In this document: piece by piece, positions 17,684-27,061 of the stretch
Position numbering within the stretch: position 1 is the stretch's first letter
Layout of the letters: each line of letters opens with the position of its first letter
Assembly: GCF_000165835.1 (NCBI RefSeq)
Contig: NC_014640.1
Location: 3,348,001-3,412,000 of the forward strand
Direction of reading: 5' to 3'
Length of the DNA stretch: 64,000 nt
Source: Achromobacter xylosoxidans A8
GTDB taxonomy: Bacteria; Pseudomonadota; Gammaproteobacteria; Burkholderiales; Burkholderiaceae_B
The notes under the pieces: model-generated
Seen by the model: only the letters and a program-made list of their open reading frames with translations
What the model was told of the DNA's origin: nothing
The model's database searches: none
Made by a program: the position numbers and the translations under genes

Positions 17684-20119
17684 CTAGAAATCGACCGACG
17701 CCGACAACATCACCGACCGCGGCGAACCCAGGCGCAGATATCCTTCGGACGCCGACGACCAGTAGTCCTTGCCGAACACGTTATTGATGGTCGCGCGCAG
17801 GGTGACGGGATGGTCGAATGCTCGGGTGGCGTAGCGCATGCCCAGATCCCAGCGCGTCCAACCCGGAATGCGGCGGCTGTTTTCCAGGTTCTGGTACTGC
17901 CAGCTGGTCGACAGGGCGCGCGCGCTCAGGGTCAGTCCGGGCGCGAACGAGGGATCCCATTCCATGCCGATATTGGCCATCCAGCGCGGCACGCCGACGG
18001 CGCTGTTGCCATCGGTGTCCGGCCTGGCGCTGCGGATCATCGTGGGCTGGATGTAGGTGATGCCGCCCAGCAGACGCACGCCGCGCGCCAGTTCGCCGTA
18101 GGCATTGAACTCAACGCCGCGGTTGCGCTGTTCGCCGCTCATGTCGTAGCGGGTCACGCCGTCACTGACCGTCGTCAGGCCGGAAGGCTGCTTGATCTGG
18201 AACAAGCCCAGCGTTGTCGTGACCGAGCCGAAATCGACCTTGACTCCGGCTTCGATCTGCTTGGTCTTGATGGGGGCGAAAATCTCGCCCGCGTTCGAGG
18301 TGCCGGCCGGAGCAATGGGGCCGGCGCTCAGGCCTTCTATATAGTTCGCGTACAGCGAGACATCGGTCCACGGCTTGACCACCAGGCCGAAGGCCGGCGT
18401 GACGGCCGATTTGTCGTAGCTGGAAGTCTCCTGGCCGGTGGTGTAGCTGTAGTTGGTCGCCTTCACCGTCTGGTAGCGCAGGCCCGCGGTGAACTGGATG
18501 CGATCATCGGCAAACGAGAGCGTGTCGGCCAGCGCGATGGTGGGCAGCTTCAGCAGGGAAGTGCGCGGCGGCGAGCTGGACAGCCCGTCGATCGAGGGTT
18601 CGGGGATCTGGGCCGGATCGTAGAGGTTGGACGGCGACATGCCGAAGATGTAGTAGTCGTAATAGCCGGCGCGCTGCTCGAAGGTGGAATAGCTCAGGCT
18701 GACTTCGTGCCTGACCGGGCCGGTACTGAAATTGCCGCGCGCGCCCCATACCGTGGAAACGTTCTGTTCATAACTGGGCCAGTAGTACGGGCGCATCATC
18801 AGTTCGCCGTTCTGGCCGACCACGATGGGGTCGGCATACAGGTAGCGGTTGTTGCTGCGACGGTAGCCCACGCCGCCGAATACGGTCAGGTGCGGGGTGA
18901 GGTCGTACTCGGCGCGCAGCACACCGTAGTTGTCGCGCGACTTGGCATAGCCCCAATCGGGCGAATAGCCCTTGGACGCATCGGGCGCGCGCGGCACGGG
19001 CAGGCTGTCGCCGAAGATCAGCACGCCGGAATCGCCGGGCCCATCGATATTATTGGTCTGGTGGCCGGCATCCAGCGAAACGCGCAGCCGCTCGCCGCGA
19101 TAGTCCAGCCCGACCACCGCCACGCCCAGCTGGTTCGATTGATGCTGGACCGCGGTATCGCCGTCGCGGTACGAGCCATTGAAGCGGATGCCGAATTCCT
19201 TGTTCTCGCCAAAGCGCCGCCCGATGTCCACCATGCCGCCGAAGCGGGAATCGGATTGATAGGTCGCCGTCAAGCGTGTGAGCGGATCGTCGCCGGCACG
19301 CTTGGCGACGACGTTGATGCCGCCGCCCACGCTGCCGCGCGGGCTCATGCCGTTCAGCAGGGCAGTGGGGCCCTTGAGCACTTCCACGCGCTCGACGCCG
19401 TCCAGCGCGATGGTGCGCAGCGGCAGCATGCCGTACAAGCCGTTGAAGGACACGTCCTGGTTGCGCACCGGAAAGCCGCGGATCTGGAATTCGTCGCCGG
19501 TGCCGGCCACCGAGCCCTGGCCATCGTTGACCGTGCGCACCGAAGCGTCGTTCGCCAGCACGTCGGCGATGGAGTTGGCTTGCTGGTTCTGGATCAGTTC
19601 GGCGGTGTAGCTGGCAATGTTGAACGGCGTGTCCATCACGTCGCGTTCGCCCAGCAGGCCGACGCGGCCGCCGCGGGCCACCTGGCCGCCGGCGTAGGGT
19701 TCGGGCAACTGCGAGTTTCCGGTCACCAGCACCGGCGCCAGTGTGGTCACGGCCGGGGTTTGGGCGGCGCCCGTCACCGCGTATCCGCCGCCGGGCGTGA
19801 CTGTGCTGGTCAATCCGGATCCCTGCAGCAGGCGCGACAGCGCTTCCCGCACCGACATGCGACCGGACACGGCCGGCGCCTGATGCGCGGCGATCTGGGC
19901 GCCGCCCGCCATGATGGGAGTGCTGGTCTGGCGCGACAGCATGTTGAGCGCCGTGTTTAGCGCTTGGGCAGGCAGGTCGATGGCATGAAGCTGTTCCGAC
20001 GGCGCCTGAGCGTGGACTAGTGCAGGCATGGCGGCCAGCGGCATACTCATGACGCCCGACAACGCCAGGCGCAGCGCGGAACGGCCCAGGAACGGCCGGC
20101 AAATACCGGATTGATGCAT
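17684..20119 (-). CDS. TonB-dependent siderophore receptor with STN signalling domain (FecA/FpvA type)
   Basis: An 811-residue outer-membrane receptor. A signal peptide ends near VHAQAP, followed by a secretin/TonB N-terminal signalling domain at about residues 45-115 (IDLPAQALNTALNMLSRQTS). Next come a plug domain (VERVEVLKGPTALLNGMSPRGSVGGGINVV) and a 22-strand barrel ending in a C-terminal phenylalanine. The SPRGSVGGGIN motif is typical of ferric-siderophore receptors. Because it has the STN domain and lies downstream of FecR- and FecI-like genes, it should sense its own ligand and signal to the sigma factor. The siderophore is unknown. Confidence 0.92.
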   Translation of the reverse strand: MHQSGICRPFLGRSALRLALSGVMSMPLAAMPALVHAQAPSEQLHAIDLPAQALNTALNMLSRQTSTPIMAGGAQIAAHQAPAVSGRMSVREALSRLLQGSGLTSTVTPGGGYAVTGAAQTPAVTTLAPVLVTGNSQLPEPYAGGQVARGGRVGLLGERDVMDTPFNIASYTAELIQNQQANSIADVLANDASVRTVNDGQGSVAGTGDEFQIRGFPVRNQDVSFNGLYGMLPLRTIALDGVERVEVLKGPTALLNGMSPRGSVGGGINVVAKRAGDDPLTRLTATYQSDSRFGGMVDIGRRFGENKEFGIRFNGSYRDGDTAVQHQSNQLGVAVVGLDYRGERLRVSLDAGHQTNNIDGPGDSGVLIFGDSLPVPRAPDASKGYSPDWGYAKSRDNYGVLRAEYDLTPHLTVFGGVGYRRSNNRYLYADPIVVGQNGELMMRPYYWPSYEQNVSTVWGARGNFSTGPVRHEVSLSYSTFEQRAGYYDYYIFGMSPSNLYDPAQIPEPSIDGLSSSPPRTSLLKLPTIALADTLSFADDRIQFTAGLRYQTVKATNYSYTTGQETSSYDKSAVTPAFGLVVKPWTDVSLYANYIEGLSAGPIAPAGTSNAGEIFAPIKTKQIEAGVKVDFGSVTTTLGLFQIKQPSGLTTVSDGVTRYDMSGEQRNRGVEFNAYGELARGVRLLGGITYIQPTMIRSARPDTDGNSAVGVPRWMANIGMEWDPSFAPGLTLSARALSTSWQYQNLENSRRIPGWTRWDLGMRYATRAFDHPVTLRATINNVFGKDYWSSASEGYLRLGSPRSVMLSASVDF

Positions 20120-20218
20120 TTCAACTCCGTCTATCGAGAAAATCGCCGCCCGGTGGCGGCGCTATCGATACAGAAGACGGATGAGACGCGGAAACGGAGA
20201 CACCTGACCGAAAAAAAA

Positions 20219-21235
20219 TCAGCGCAGCCGTAATACGACATCGCCGTTCGCCTGCGATTCTGCGCGCAGCGGCAGAATCGCTTCGAGGAGAGCCGCCGCG
20301 TCGCCGGCATCGGCGCTGCGAAAGCGACCGGTCAGGCGCAGGGCGCTGACCTTCGGGTCAGCGGCCGTCAGCGGCTGCGCGCGAAATGCGTTGATGGCCG
20401 GCAGGGCCTCGTCCAGGCGCTGGTTGTCGAACCACAGCCAGCCATTGCGCCAGGCCGCGATGCTGTCCGGATCGATGCGCCGCACGGGGTCGACTTCGCC
20501 GTTGCGCCAACTGACAGCGGTATTGGCGTACAAATCCAGGGGAGGGCCGCCGCGCGCCCAGGTGTACCAGCGGGCGTCGCGCGGAGCAGGGCGGAAGCGC
20601 ACATGGCCTTCCTCCACGGCGAGGGAGACGACGCCGCCGCGGTCGCTGACCGTGAACACCGTGCCGACAACCTCGACCTCGCCGCCGCGGGTACGGACCC
20701 GGAACGGCCGGCTGGCATCTCGGGCCACCGTGAACAGCGCCTCGCCATGGCTGAGTTCCACCACGCGTTCGTCGCGGTACAGGCTGACGGCAAGCCGCGT
20801 GCGGGCGGCAAGGTCGATCCGCGTTCCCAAGCCGCCGCCGTCCGGTTGATCTGGCACCTGAGCCTGGGATAGTTGGCTGGAACCCGTTTCATAGGACGCC
20901 TGATACAGCGGCCGCCGCCAGTACCAACCTGCGCCCAACGCGGCCGTACAGGCGCCTGCGGCCGCCCAGCCAAGCAGCGCGCGGCGCGACAGCCTGCGAT
21001 CGCTGGCGGTGGCGATGTCCTGGTCGAACCGTGCGCGCATGTCAGGAGCTACGGCGGCAAGCAGCTGCCAGCGCCGCATGGCCTCGACGTAGGCGGCCTC
21101 GTGCTGCGGCGTGCGGGCGCGCCACGCGGTCAGCCGGGAGACTGCCTGGCGGGCGCCGCGCTCGGTGGCGATTTCAGCGGTGGCGATCAGCGTAAGCGCC
21201 TGATCGATGAGCGCCTCGTCGGGGGCTTGCTGCAT
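20219..21235 (-). CDS. FecR-family anti-sigma/sigma regulator
   Basis: A 338-residue inner-membrane signal transducer. The N-terminal cytoplasmic domain (IDQALTLIATAEIATERG, RLTAWRARTPQHEAAY) binds the sigma factor. A single membrane helix lies at about residues 95-115 (RALLGWAAAGACTAALG). The periplasmic FecR domain (GEALFTVARDASRPFRVRT) and an STN-like C-terminal part follow. ATG 21235 was chosen because it lies four bases after the sigma gene stop. It passes the receptor's ligand signal to the sigma factor. Confidence 0.9.
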   Translation of the reverse strand: MQQAPDEALIDQALTLIATAEIATERGARQAVSRLTAWRARTPQHEAAYVEAMRRWQLLAAVAPDMRARFDQDIATASDRRLSRRALLGWAAAGACTAALGAGWYWRRPLYQASYETGSSQLSQAQVPDQPDGGGLGTRIDLAARTRLAVSLYRDERVVELSHGEALFTVARDASRPFRVRTRGGEVEVVGTVFTVSDRGGVVSLAVEEGHVRFRPAPRDARWYTWARGGPPLDLYANTAVSWRNGEVDPVRRIDPDSIAAWRNGWLWFDNQRLDEALPAINAFRAQPLTAADPKVSALRLTGRFRSADAGDAAALLEAILPLRAESQANGDVVLRLR

Positions 21236-21239
21236 GGGG

Positions 21240-21872
21240 TCAGTTGCCGCCGTCCGCGGCTGGCCCGCGACCAGGCTCCGGACGGTCCACGGCCGAATCG
21301 GAGTCCAGGTACAGATTGCGCAAGGCATGCGAACAATCCAGCGTCGCGCGCACCAGATGCTTGGCAACCGCGGCCTCGGTGATCCCCAACTGTTGCGCGA
21401 TCTCGGCGCGGCTGTGGCCATATGCCCGGAACAGCAGGAAAACCTGCATCCGCCGCGCGGGCAGGGACGCCAGCACCGCCGCCACGCGTTCGACCATCTG
21501 GCGTTGCGACACGACTTGCTCGGCCGAAGGCGCCATGGCCTCGGCTTCTAGCGGTCCATGCAGGGCCAGCCAGTTCTGCGAGACCTTGCGTCGACGCGCC
21601 TCGTCGATGCAGAGGTTGTGGGCGACGCGGAACAGCAGGCCGCGCAATGATTCGATCGCCGGGCCGTTCTTGCGGGCGTTGTTCAGGCCATTGGCGTAAA
21701 CGCGTTCGAAGCTCGCCTGGGCGATATCGGCGGCGTCATCCGGATTGCGCAATTGATAGCGGAGGTGCCGCTGCAGGTCGCGGTAGTGGCCGAGCAACTC
21801 GTCGACGAACTCGCGTATCGTCGTGGCGGCGGCGGACCGTTCGGCGGAACGAACTGGGGGGGAGGCGGACAT
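21240..21872 (-). CDS. ECF sigma factor, FecI-like (iron-responsive)
   Basis: A 210-residue extracytoplasmic-function sigma factor. Region 2 is seen in LRNPDDAADIAQASFERVY and LRGLLFRVAHNLCIDEARRR. Region 4 is LPARRMQVFLLFRAYGHSRAEIAQQLGITEAAVAKHL. It is slightly longer than typical FecI (about 170) because of N- and C-terminal extensions. It is the first gene of a sigma, FecR, TonB-receptor series. A strong Fur-box match 53 bases upstream predicts that iron represses it. Confidence 0.92.
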   Translation of the reverse strand: MSASPPVRSAERSAAATTIREFVDELLGHYRDLQRHLRYQLRNPDDAADIAQASFERVYANGLNNARKNGPAIESLRGLLFRVAHNLCIDEARRRKVSQNWLALHGPLEAEAMAPSAEQVVSQRQMVERVAAVLASLPARRMQVFLLFRAYGHSRAEIAQQLGITEAAVAKHLVRATLDCSHALRNLYLDSDSAVDRPEPGRGPAADGGN

Positions 21873-21924
21873 CGGGCAGGGAAAAACCGGCTTCGATCAC
21901 GACAGCGCGGTTACGGGCATGACC

Positions 21925-21943
21925 AATAATGATTCCCATTATT
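21925..21943. promoter_or_regulatory. Fur box upstream of the ECF sigma gene
   Basis: The 19-base site AATAATGATTCCCATTATT matches the Fur consensus GATAATGATAATCATTATC at 14 of 19 positions. It lies 53-71 bases upstream of the sigma-factor ATG at 21872. It predicts derepression of the sigma/FecR/receptor module when iron is scarce. It could also affect the TetR gene, whose stop lies 71 bases away, but that is less likely. Confidence 0.75.
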
Positions 21944-22013
21944 GTTAATAGGATGCCGGACTGCAAGCGATCGTTTACCCTGCGGCTCAATGCGCATTCC
22001 TTGGGAGTTTGGG

Positions 22014-22580
22014 CTAGGAGCTCGCGTTGGCCGCCCCTTCCAGAAAGAGCTTCTGCACCATGGAAGTCATGCCGAGCGGCGCAATTTCCCCGCGCTGAGC
22101 GGCATCCATCGCCGCGTACAGCAGGGAGTCGTACGCCCTGACCAGCCACAGGGAAGGCACATCTATACGAAAGACGCCAGCCTTCTGACCGCTCAGGAAG
22201 AAGGTCTCCAAGGCATCCCCGTAGAACGAGGGTATCGGTGCGTTGACGTCCTCGTTTCTTGCATCTATCACGCGGACCCACTGGGCGTGATTCCAGAACA
22301 GGTAGTACTCCCGGCCCAGGACCATCGCTTCGGTCAGGCGCTGGAGCGCTGCCGCATGGGGCGGCGTCTCCAGGTCCGCGCGGACCAGCGCATCTTGCAG
22401 GTGTTGGGTGGCCCGCTCCATGAGCAGGTCGATGACCCCTTCGCGGGTGGGCGATATCCGGTACAGCGTCGCTTTGCTGATCCCGGCGCTGCGCGCCAGC
22501 TGTTGCAGGTTCGCCCTGGGCTGTTGGGAGACGGATAGGGCCAATGCGCGGGCGAGCTTGTCGTCGAGGGCTTCAGACAT
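22014..22580 (-). CDS. TetR-family transcriptional regulator
   Basis: A 188-residue TetR-type repressor. The helix-turn-helix near residues 25-50 reads LQQLARSAGISKATLYRI, and the rest is a divergent ligand-binding domain. The ATG at 22580 follows AGGAGAACCCC and was preferred to an upstream start at 22625. The gene is divergent from the RND efflux operon, and the gap contains tandem AT-rich repeats that it probably binds. Its sequence is not close to the MexZ/AcrR type as I recall it, so the RND system should not be named from this regulator alone. Confidence 0.85.
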   Translation of the reverse strand: MSEALDDKLARALALSVSQQPRANLQQLARSAGISKATLYRISPTREGVIDLLMERATQHLQDALVRADLETPPHAAALQRLTEAMVLGREYYLFWNHAQWVRVIDARNEDVNAPIPSFYGDALETFFLSGQKAGVFRIDVPSLWLVRAYDSLLYAAMDAAQRGEIAPLGMTSMVQKLFLEGAANASS

Positions 22581-22649
22581 GGGGTTCTCCTGGCGACCGA
22601 TATTGCTGAGTCTTTTTGAATTCAATTGTGGTTAAAAACAAACACATAA

Positions 22650-22720
22650 AGTCTACTACGAATCTTATGAGTCTACTAAAAATCTAATGAATCAATATTG
22701 ACTCATTTAAATCTAATAAG
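22650..22720. promoter_or_regulatory. Tandem operator-like repeats between TetR gene and RND operon
   Basis: Two abutting 20-base units, 22650-22669 and 22670-22689, share AGTCTACTA, then AATCT and ATG. A related third unit at 22701-22720 begins ACTCATTTAAATCTAATA. The segment is strongly AT-rich in GC-rich surroundings and lies 59 bases before the adaptor ATG. Units phased at 20 bases, near two helical turns, fit cooperative repressor binding. Binding by the TetR protein is inferred. Confidence 0.65.
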
Positions 22721-22778
22721 TACTATCGGGTCCTCGATCGCCTCAGCCTGAGGCGGCATTTGGATGTCAGAGGACTAG

Positions 22779-23900
22779 ATGACCCGATTCAGAGCCAGCG
22801 CCATGGCGCTATGCCTGCTCGCCGTTCTCGCCGGGTGTGGCGAGCAGGACCCGCAAGCGGCGCAGGTGCCGCCCGTCGAAGTGGAGCCCCTGGTGATTGC
22901 TCCCCGGCCCCAGGCGATCATGGTCGATCTGCCCGGGCGGATTTCCGCTGTGCGCGTGGCCGAAGTGCGCGCGCGGGTCGCGGGCATCGTCCAGAAGCGC
23001 CATTTCGAGGAAGGGGCCACGGTGAAGGAGGGCGATCTGCTTTTCACGATCGAGCCGGCGCCGCTGGAGGCCTCGCTAGCGCGTACCCAAGGCGCGCTGG
23101 CGCGGGCCCAGGCCCAGGTCAAGCAGGCCCAGGCGCTGGTCAGCCGGTATCAGCCCCTGGTCAAGATCGAGGCTGTCAGCCGTCAGGAATATGACGACGC
23201 GTTGGCCGCGCTTCAGACCGCGAAGGCCAATCAGCAGTCCGCCCAGGCGGACGTAAAGGCCGCGCAGCTGGACCTGGGCTACGCCAGCGTGCGGGCGCCC
23301 ATCTCGGGCCGCATCGGCCGCGGCCTGGTGACCGAAGGCAGCCTGGTCGGGCAGGGCGAATCGACGCCCATGGCGCTGATCCAGCAGATCGATCCCATCT
23401 ATGCGGACTTCCGGCAGCCTGTCAATGCGGTGCTGAAGCTGCGCGAGGCAGCCGCGGGCGGTCGGATGCAGACTGGCGGCCAGGCCGAATCGGCGGTGAG
23501 CGTCCGGGTGGATGGCACGAACTACACGGCCCAGGGCAGGCTGCTGTTCTCCGACGTCTCCGTCGATCCGGGCACGGGCCAGGTGTTGCTGCGCGGCCAA
23601 TTCAGCAATCCCGACGGGCTGCTCTTGCCCGGCATGTATGTGCGCGTCAACGCCGAACAGGGCGTGGACCAGAACGCGATTCTCATCCCCCAGCGCGCCA
23701 TCATGCGCGGGGCGGACGGCCAAGCCAAGGTGCTGGTCGTGTCCGACGACAGCAAGGCGGAAGAGCGCGCGGTGCAGACCGGCGCGATGCAGGGTACGGA
23801 GTGGCAGATCACGCAGGGACTGGCGGCGGGCGACAAGGTCATCGTGGACGGCGTCGCCAAGATCCCCGCCGGCACGCCCTTGACCGTCAAACCAACTTGA
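22779..23900 (+). CDS. RND efflux periplasmic adaptor (membrane fusion protein), lipoprotein
   Basis: A 373-residue adaptor of a tripartite pump. It has a lipoprotein signal with lipobox LAGC (C20). Next come the first half-lipoyl segment (RISAVRVAEVRARVAGIVQ), an alpha-helical hairpin from about residue 100 to 170 rich in Ala/Gln heptads (ARAQAQVKQAQALV), the second lipoyl half (VRAPISGRIGRGLVTEGSLV) and a beta-barrel domain. Length matches MexA/AcrA/MexX (about 380). AGAGGA sits just before the ATG at 22779. It links the inner-membrane pump to the outer-membrane channel encoded downstream. Confidence 0.93.
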   Translation: MTRFRASAMALCLLAVLAGCGEQDPQAAQVPPVEVEPLVIAPRPQAIMVDLPGRISAVRVAEVRARVAGIVQKRHFEEGATVKEGDLLFTIEPAPLEASLARTQGALARAQAQVKQAQALVSRYQPLVKIEAVSRQEYDDALAALQTAKANQQSAQADVKAAQLDLGYASVRAPISGRIGRGLVTEGSLVGQGESTPMALIQQIDPIYADFRQPVNAVLKLREAAAGGRMQTGGQAESAVSVRVDGTNYTAQGRLLFSDVSVDPGTGQVLLRGQFSNPDGLLLPGMYVRVNAEQGVDQNAILIPQRAIMRGADGQAKVLVVSDDSKAEERAVQTGAMQGTEWQITQGLAAGDKVIVDGVAKIPAGTPLTVKPT

Positions 23901-23917
23901 GCCCAGGCGGTCACATC

Positions 23918-26900
23918 ATGCCGAACTTCTTCATTCAGCGGCCCAACTTCGCGTTGGTCATTGCGATCTTCATTTCCCTGGCGGGCCTGCTCGCCATCTT
24001 TGCGCTGCCCGTGGCCCAGTACCCCAGCGTCGCGCCACCGCAGGTCATCATCAAGGCGACTTATCCCGGCGCATCCGCCGAAGTCATCAACAACAGCGTG
24101 ATCAGCCTGATCGAGGAAGAACTCAACGGCGCCAAAGGCCTGCTCTACTATGAGTCGCAGAGCAATAGTTCGGGCGTGGCGGAAACCACGGTGACTTTTG
24201 AGCCGGGCACCAATCCCGATCTGGCGCAAGTCGACGTGCAGAACCGCATCAAGCGGGTGGAATCGCGACTGCCGCAGGCGGTCATCCAGCAGGGCCTGCA
24301 GCTCGAGCAAGCCAGTTCCAGCTTCCTGCTGATCTACGCGTTGACGTACAAGGATGCGGGCAAGGATCAGGTGGGCCTGGCTGACTACGCGGCCCGCAAT
24401 ATCAACAACGAAATCCGGCGCGTGCCGGGCGTGGGCCGGGTGCAGATGTTCGCGGCCGAACGGGCGCTTCGCATCTGGATCGATCCGGCCAAGCTGGTCG
24501 GCTACGGTTTGTCGGTCGATGAGGTCAACAAGGCCATCGCCGCGCAGAACGTCCAGGTTTCGGGTGGCTCCACGGGTGAACAGCCCAGCCCGTCGACCCA
24601 GGAAATCACAGCGACCATCATGGTCCAGGGCCAGCTCACAACGATTCCGGAATTCGAGGGCATTGTGTTGCGCGCCAACCCGGATGGTTCCACGGTTCGT
24701 CTTGGCGACGTCGCGCGCATCGAACTGGGCCGCCAGGACTATCGCTTGTCCAGCCGCCTGAACGGCCAACCGGCCGCGGCCATGGGCGTGCAGCTCGCAC
24801 CCGGCGCCAACGCGCTGGAAACCGCCAAGGGCATCAAGGCGCGCCTGGCCGAGCTGTCCAAGAACTTCCCCGGCGATATGGCGTACAGCGTGCCGTTCGA
24901 CACCTCGGTTTTCGTCGAGGTGGCCATCTCCAAGGTGTTGATGACGCTGGCCGAGGCCGTCGTCCTGGTGTTCCTGGTGATGCTGCTGTTTCTGCAGAAC
25001 TTCCGCTACACCCTGATCCCGACCATCGTCGTGCCCATCTGCCTGTTGGGCACGCTGGCGGTCATGCTGCCGCTGGGGTTCTCCGTCAACATGATGACCA
25101 TGTTCGGCATGGTGCTGGCGATCGGCATCCTGGTGGACGACGCCATCGTGGTGGTGGAGAACGTCGAACGGCTGATGGCCGAAGAGGGCCTGTCGCCGAA
25201 AGAGGCGACCATCAAGGCCATGGGGCAGATCAGCGGCGCGATCGTGGGCATCACGCTGGTGCTGGCCGCCGTGTTCCTGCCGCTGGCCTTCATGACGGGC
25301 TCCGTAGGCGTGATCTACCGCCAGTTCTCGGTGTCGCTGGCCGTGTCCATCCTGTTCTCGGGTTTCCTGGCGCTGACGTTGACGCCCGCGCTCAGCATCC
25401 TGCTGCTCAAGCCGATTGAAAAGGGGCATCACGAAAAGAAGGGCTTCTTCGGCTGGTTCAACCGGGTGTTTGCGCGCATGACCGAGCGCTATTCGGCGAC
25501 CAACGCGCGCCTGCTTGCGCGCAGCGGTCGCATGATGGTGTTGTACGCCGTCCTTGTCGGCGGGTTGGGCTACGTCTATGCGAGCCTGCCGTCGGCCTTC
25601 CTGCCGACCGAGGACCAGGGCTACATGAACACGGACATACAGTTGCCGCCAGGCGCCACGCTGTCGCGCACGCTGGAAACGACCCAGCAGTTGGAACAGT
25701 ACCTGGACACGCGCCCGGCCGTTTCGGACGTGCTCACGGTGCAAGGTTTCAGCTTCTCCGGGCAAGGCCAGAACGCGGGCCTGGGCTTCGTGATGTTCAA
25801 GGATTGGGCCCAGCGCGCAAAGAACGAGTCGGCCATGGCCGAGGCGGACCAAGCTAATCAGGACCTTGCGGGCGTTCCCGATGGCGTGCTGTTCTCGGTG
25901 GTGCCGCCTTCCGTGGAAGGCATGGGCAATTCCTCGGGCTTTGCGCTGCGCCTGCAGGACCGCGCCGGCCTGGGCCGGGAGGCCTTGCTGTCGGCCACCG
26001 AGACCCTGATGAAGAAGGTGTACGAGAATCCCAAGGTCTTTTCCTACATCCTGATCGAGGGGCTTTCCGACGCGCCGGAGCTGGACCTGCGCATCGACCG
26101 CAGCAAGGCCGAGGCCCTGGGCGTGTCGTTTGATGCCATCAACTCGGCGCTGTCCACCGCGTTCGGCTCGGCGCTGGTCAACGAGTTTCCCAACCAGGGC
26201 CGCATGCAGCGCGTGATCGTGCAAGCCCAGCCTGAAAGTCGCGACACGCCGGAATCGGTAGCCAAGCTGAATGTGCTCAATCGCGCGGGCGAACTGGTGC
26301 CGCTCGAATCCTTCAGCGAGATTGGCTGGAAGCATGGTCCGGTTCAATTAATCCGCTACAACGGCTATTCCAGCATCAAGCTGATCGGAGATGCCGCGGC
26401 CGGAGGCAGCACGGGCGAGGCGATGCAGGAAATCGAACGGCTGATCTCGGAATTGCCCCAGGGCATCGGCTTCGAGTGGACCGGCCTGTCATTCCAGGAA
26501 AAGGCCACGGGTTCGCAAGCGCCCATGCTGCTGGCGCTGGCGCTGCTGGTGGTGTTCCTGGTGCTGGTCGCGCTGTACGAAAGCTGGAAGATCCCTGCGT
26601 CCGTGCTGCTGATCGTGCCGGTGGGCGCGCTGGGCGCGGTGGCCGCCGTGATCGTGGCCGGCTTGCCCAATGACGTGTATTTCAAGGTGGGGCTGGTGAC
26701 CATCATTGGCCTCGCTGCCAAGAACGCCATCCTGATCATCGAGTTTGCCAAGGATCTGCATGAGCAGGGGCGCTCACTGAAGGAGGCCGCGATCGAGGCC
26801 GCCCGCCTGCGCTTCCGTCCCATCGTGATGACGTCGGTTGCCTTCATCCTGGGCGTGGTGCCGCTGGTCATCGCAACGGGGGCGGGCGCCACCAGCCAAC

Positions 26901-27061
26901 GCGCCATAGGCACCGGCGTGCTGGGCGGCATGCTCAGCGCCACCATCCTGGGCGTGCTGTTCGTGCCCGTGTTCTTCGTCTGGACGCTATCTGTTTTCAA
27001 GCGCCCCAAGGCGCATGTCGCGCCCGGCCAGTTGGCGACCAATCAAGCAGGTGAGAAATGA
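23918..27061 (+). CDS. RND multidrug efflux transporter (HAE1 family, AcrB/MexY-like)
   Basis: A 1047-residue proton-driven pump in the inner membrane, full length for the family. The proton-relay aspartates are in GILVDDAIVVVENVERLMAEE and the lysine in GLAAKNAILIIEFAKD. The large periplasmic loops include QYPSVAPPQV and ISGAIVGITLVLAAVF. Segments such as FGWFNRVFARMTERY and LPNDVYFKVGLVTIIG recall MexY more than MexB. An aminoglycoside/multidrug pump is possible, but the regulator next door does not settle this. ATG 23918 (MPNFFIQRPNF) follows the adaptor stop by 17 bases. A longer open frame into the adaptor gene is spurious. Confidence 0.95.
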   Translation: MPNFFIQRPNFALVIAIFISLAGLLAIFALPVAQYPSVAPPQVIIKATYPGASAEVINNSVISLIEEELNGAKGLLYYESQSNSSGVAETTVTFEPGTNPDLAQVDVQNRIKRVESRLPQAVIQQGLQLEQASSSFLLIYALTYKDAGKDQVGLADYAARNINNEIRRVPGVGRVQMFAAERALRIWIDPAKLVGYGLSVDEVNKAIAAQNVQVSGGSTGEQPSPSTQEITATIMVQGQLTTIPEFEGIVLRANPDGSTVRLGDVARIELGRQDYRLSSRLNGQPAAAMGVQLAPGANALETAKGIKARLAELSKNFPGDMAYSVPFDTSVFVEVAISKVLMTLAEAVVLVFLVMLLFLQNFRYTLIPTIVVPICLLGTLAVMLPLGFSVNMMTMFGMVLAIGILVDDAIVVVENVERLMAEEGLSPKEATIKAMGQISGAIVGITLVLAAVFLPLAFMTGSVGVIYRQFSVSLAVSILFSGFLALTLTPALSILLLKPIEKGHHEKKGFFGWFNRVFARMTERYSATNARLLARSGRMMVLYAVLVGGLGYVYASLPSAFLPTEDQGYMNTDIQLPPGATLSRTLETTQQLEQYLDTRPAVSDVLTVQGFSFSGQGQNAGLGFVMFKDWAQRAKNESAMAEADQANQDLAGVPDGVLFSVVPPSVEGMGNSSGFALRLQDRAGLGREALLSATETLMKKVYENPKVFSYILIEGLSDAPELDLRIDRSKAEALGVSFDAINSALSTAFGSALVNEFPNQGRMQRVIVQAQPESRDTPESVAKLNVLNRAGELVPLESFSEIGWKHGPVQLIRYNGYSSIKLIGDAAAGGSTGEAMQEIERLISELPQGIGFEWTGLSFQEKATGSQAPMLLALALLVVFLVLVALYESWKIPASVLLIVPVGALGAVAAVIVAGLPNDVYFKVGLVTIIGLAAKNAILIIEFAKDLHEQGRSLKEAAIEAARLRFRPIVMTSVAFILGVVPLVIATGAGATSQRAIGTGVLGGMLSATILGVLFVPVFFVWTLSVFKRPKAHVAPGQLATNQAGEK

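Noticed and set aside
17660..19960. 766-codon frame opposite the first TonB receptor
   Set aside because: Antisense of a receptor with complete plug and barrel; no family signature.
23522..26347. 941-codon frame opposite the RND pump
   Set aside because: Antisense of a well-conserved pump; the product is His/Arg-rich without domains.
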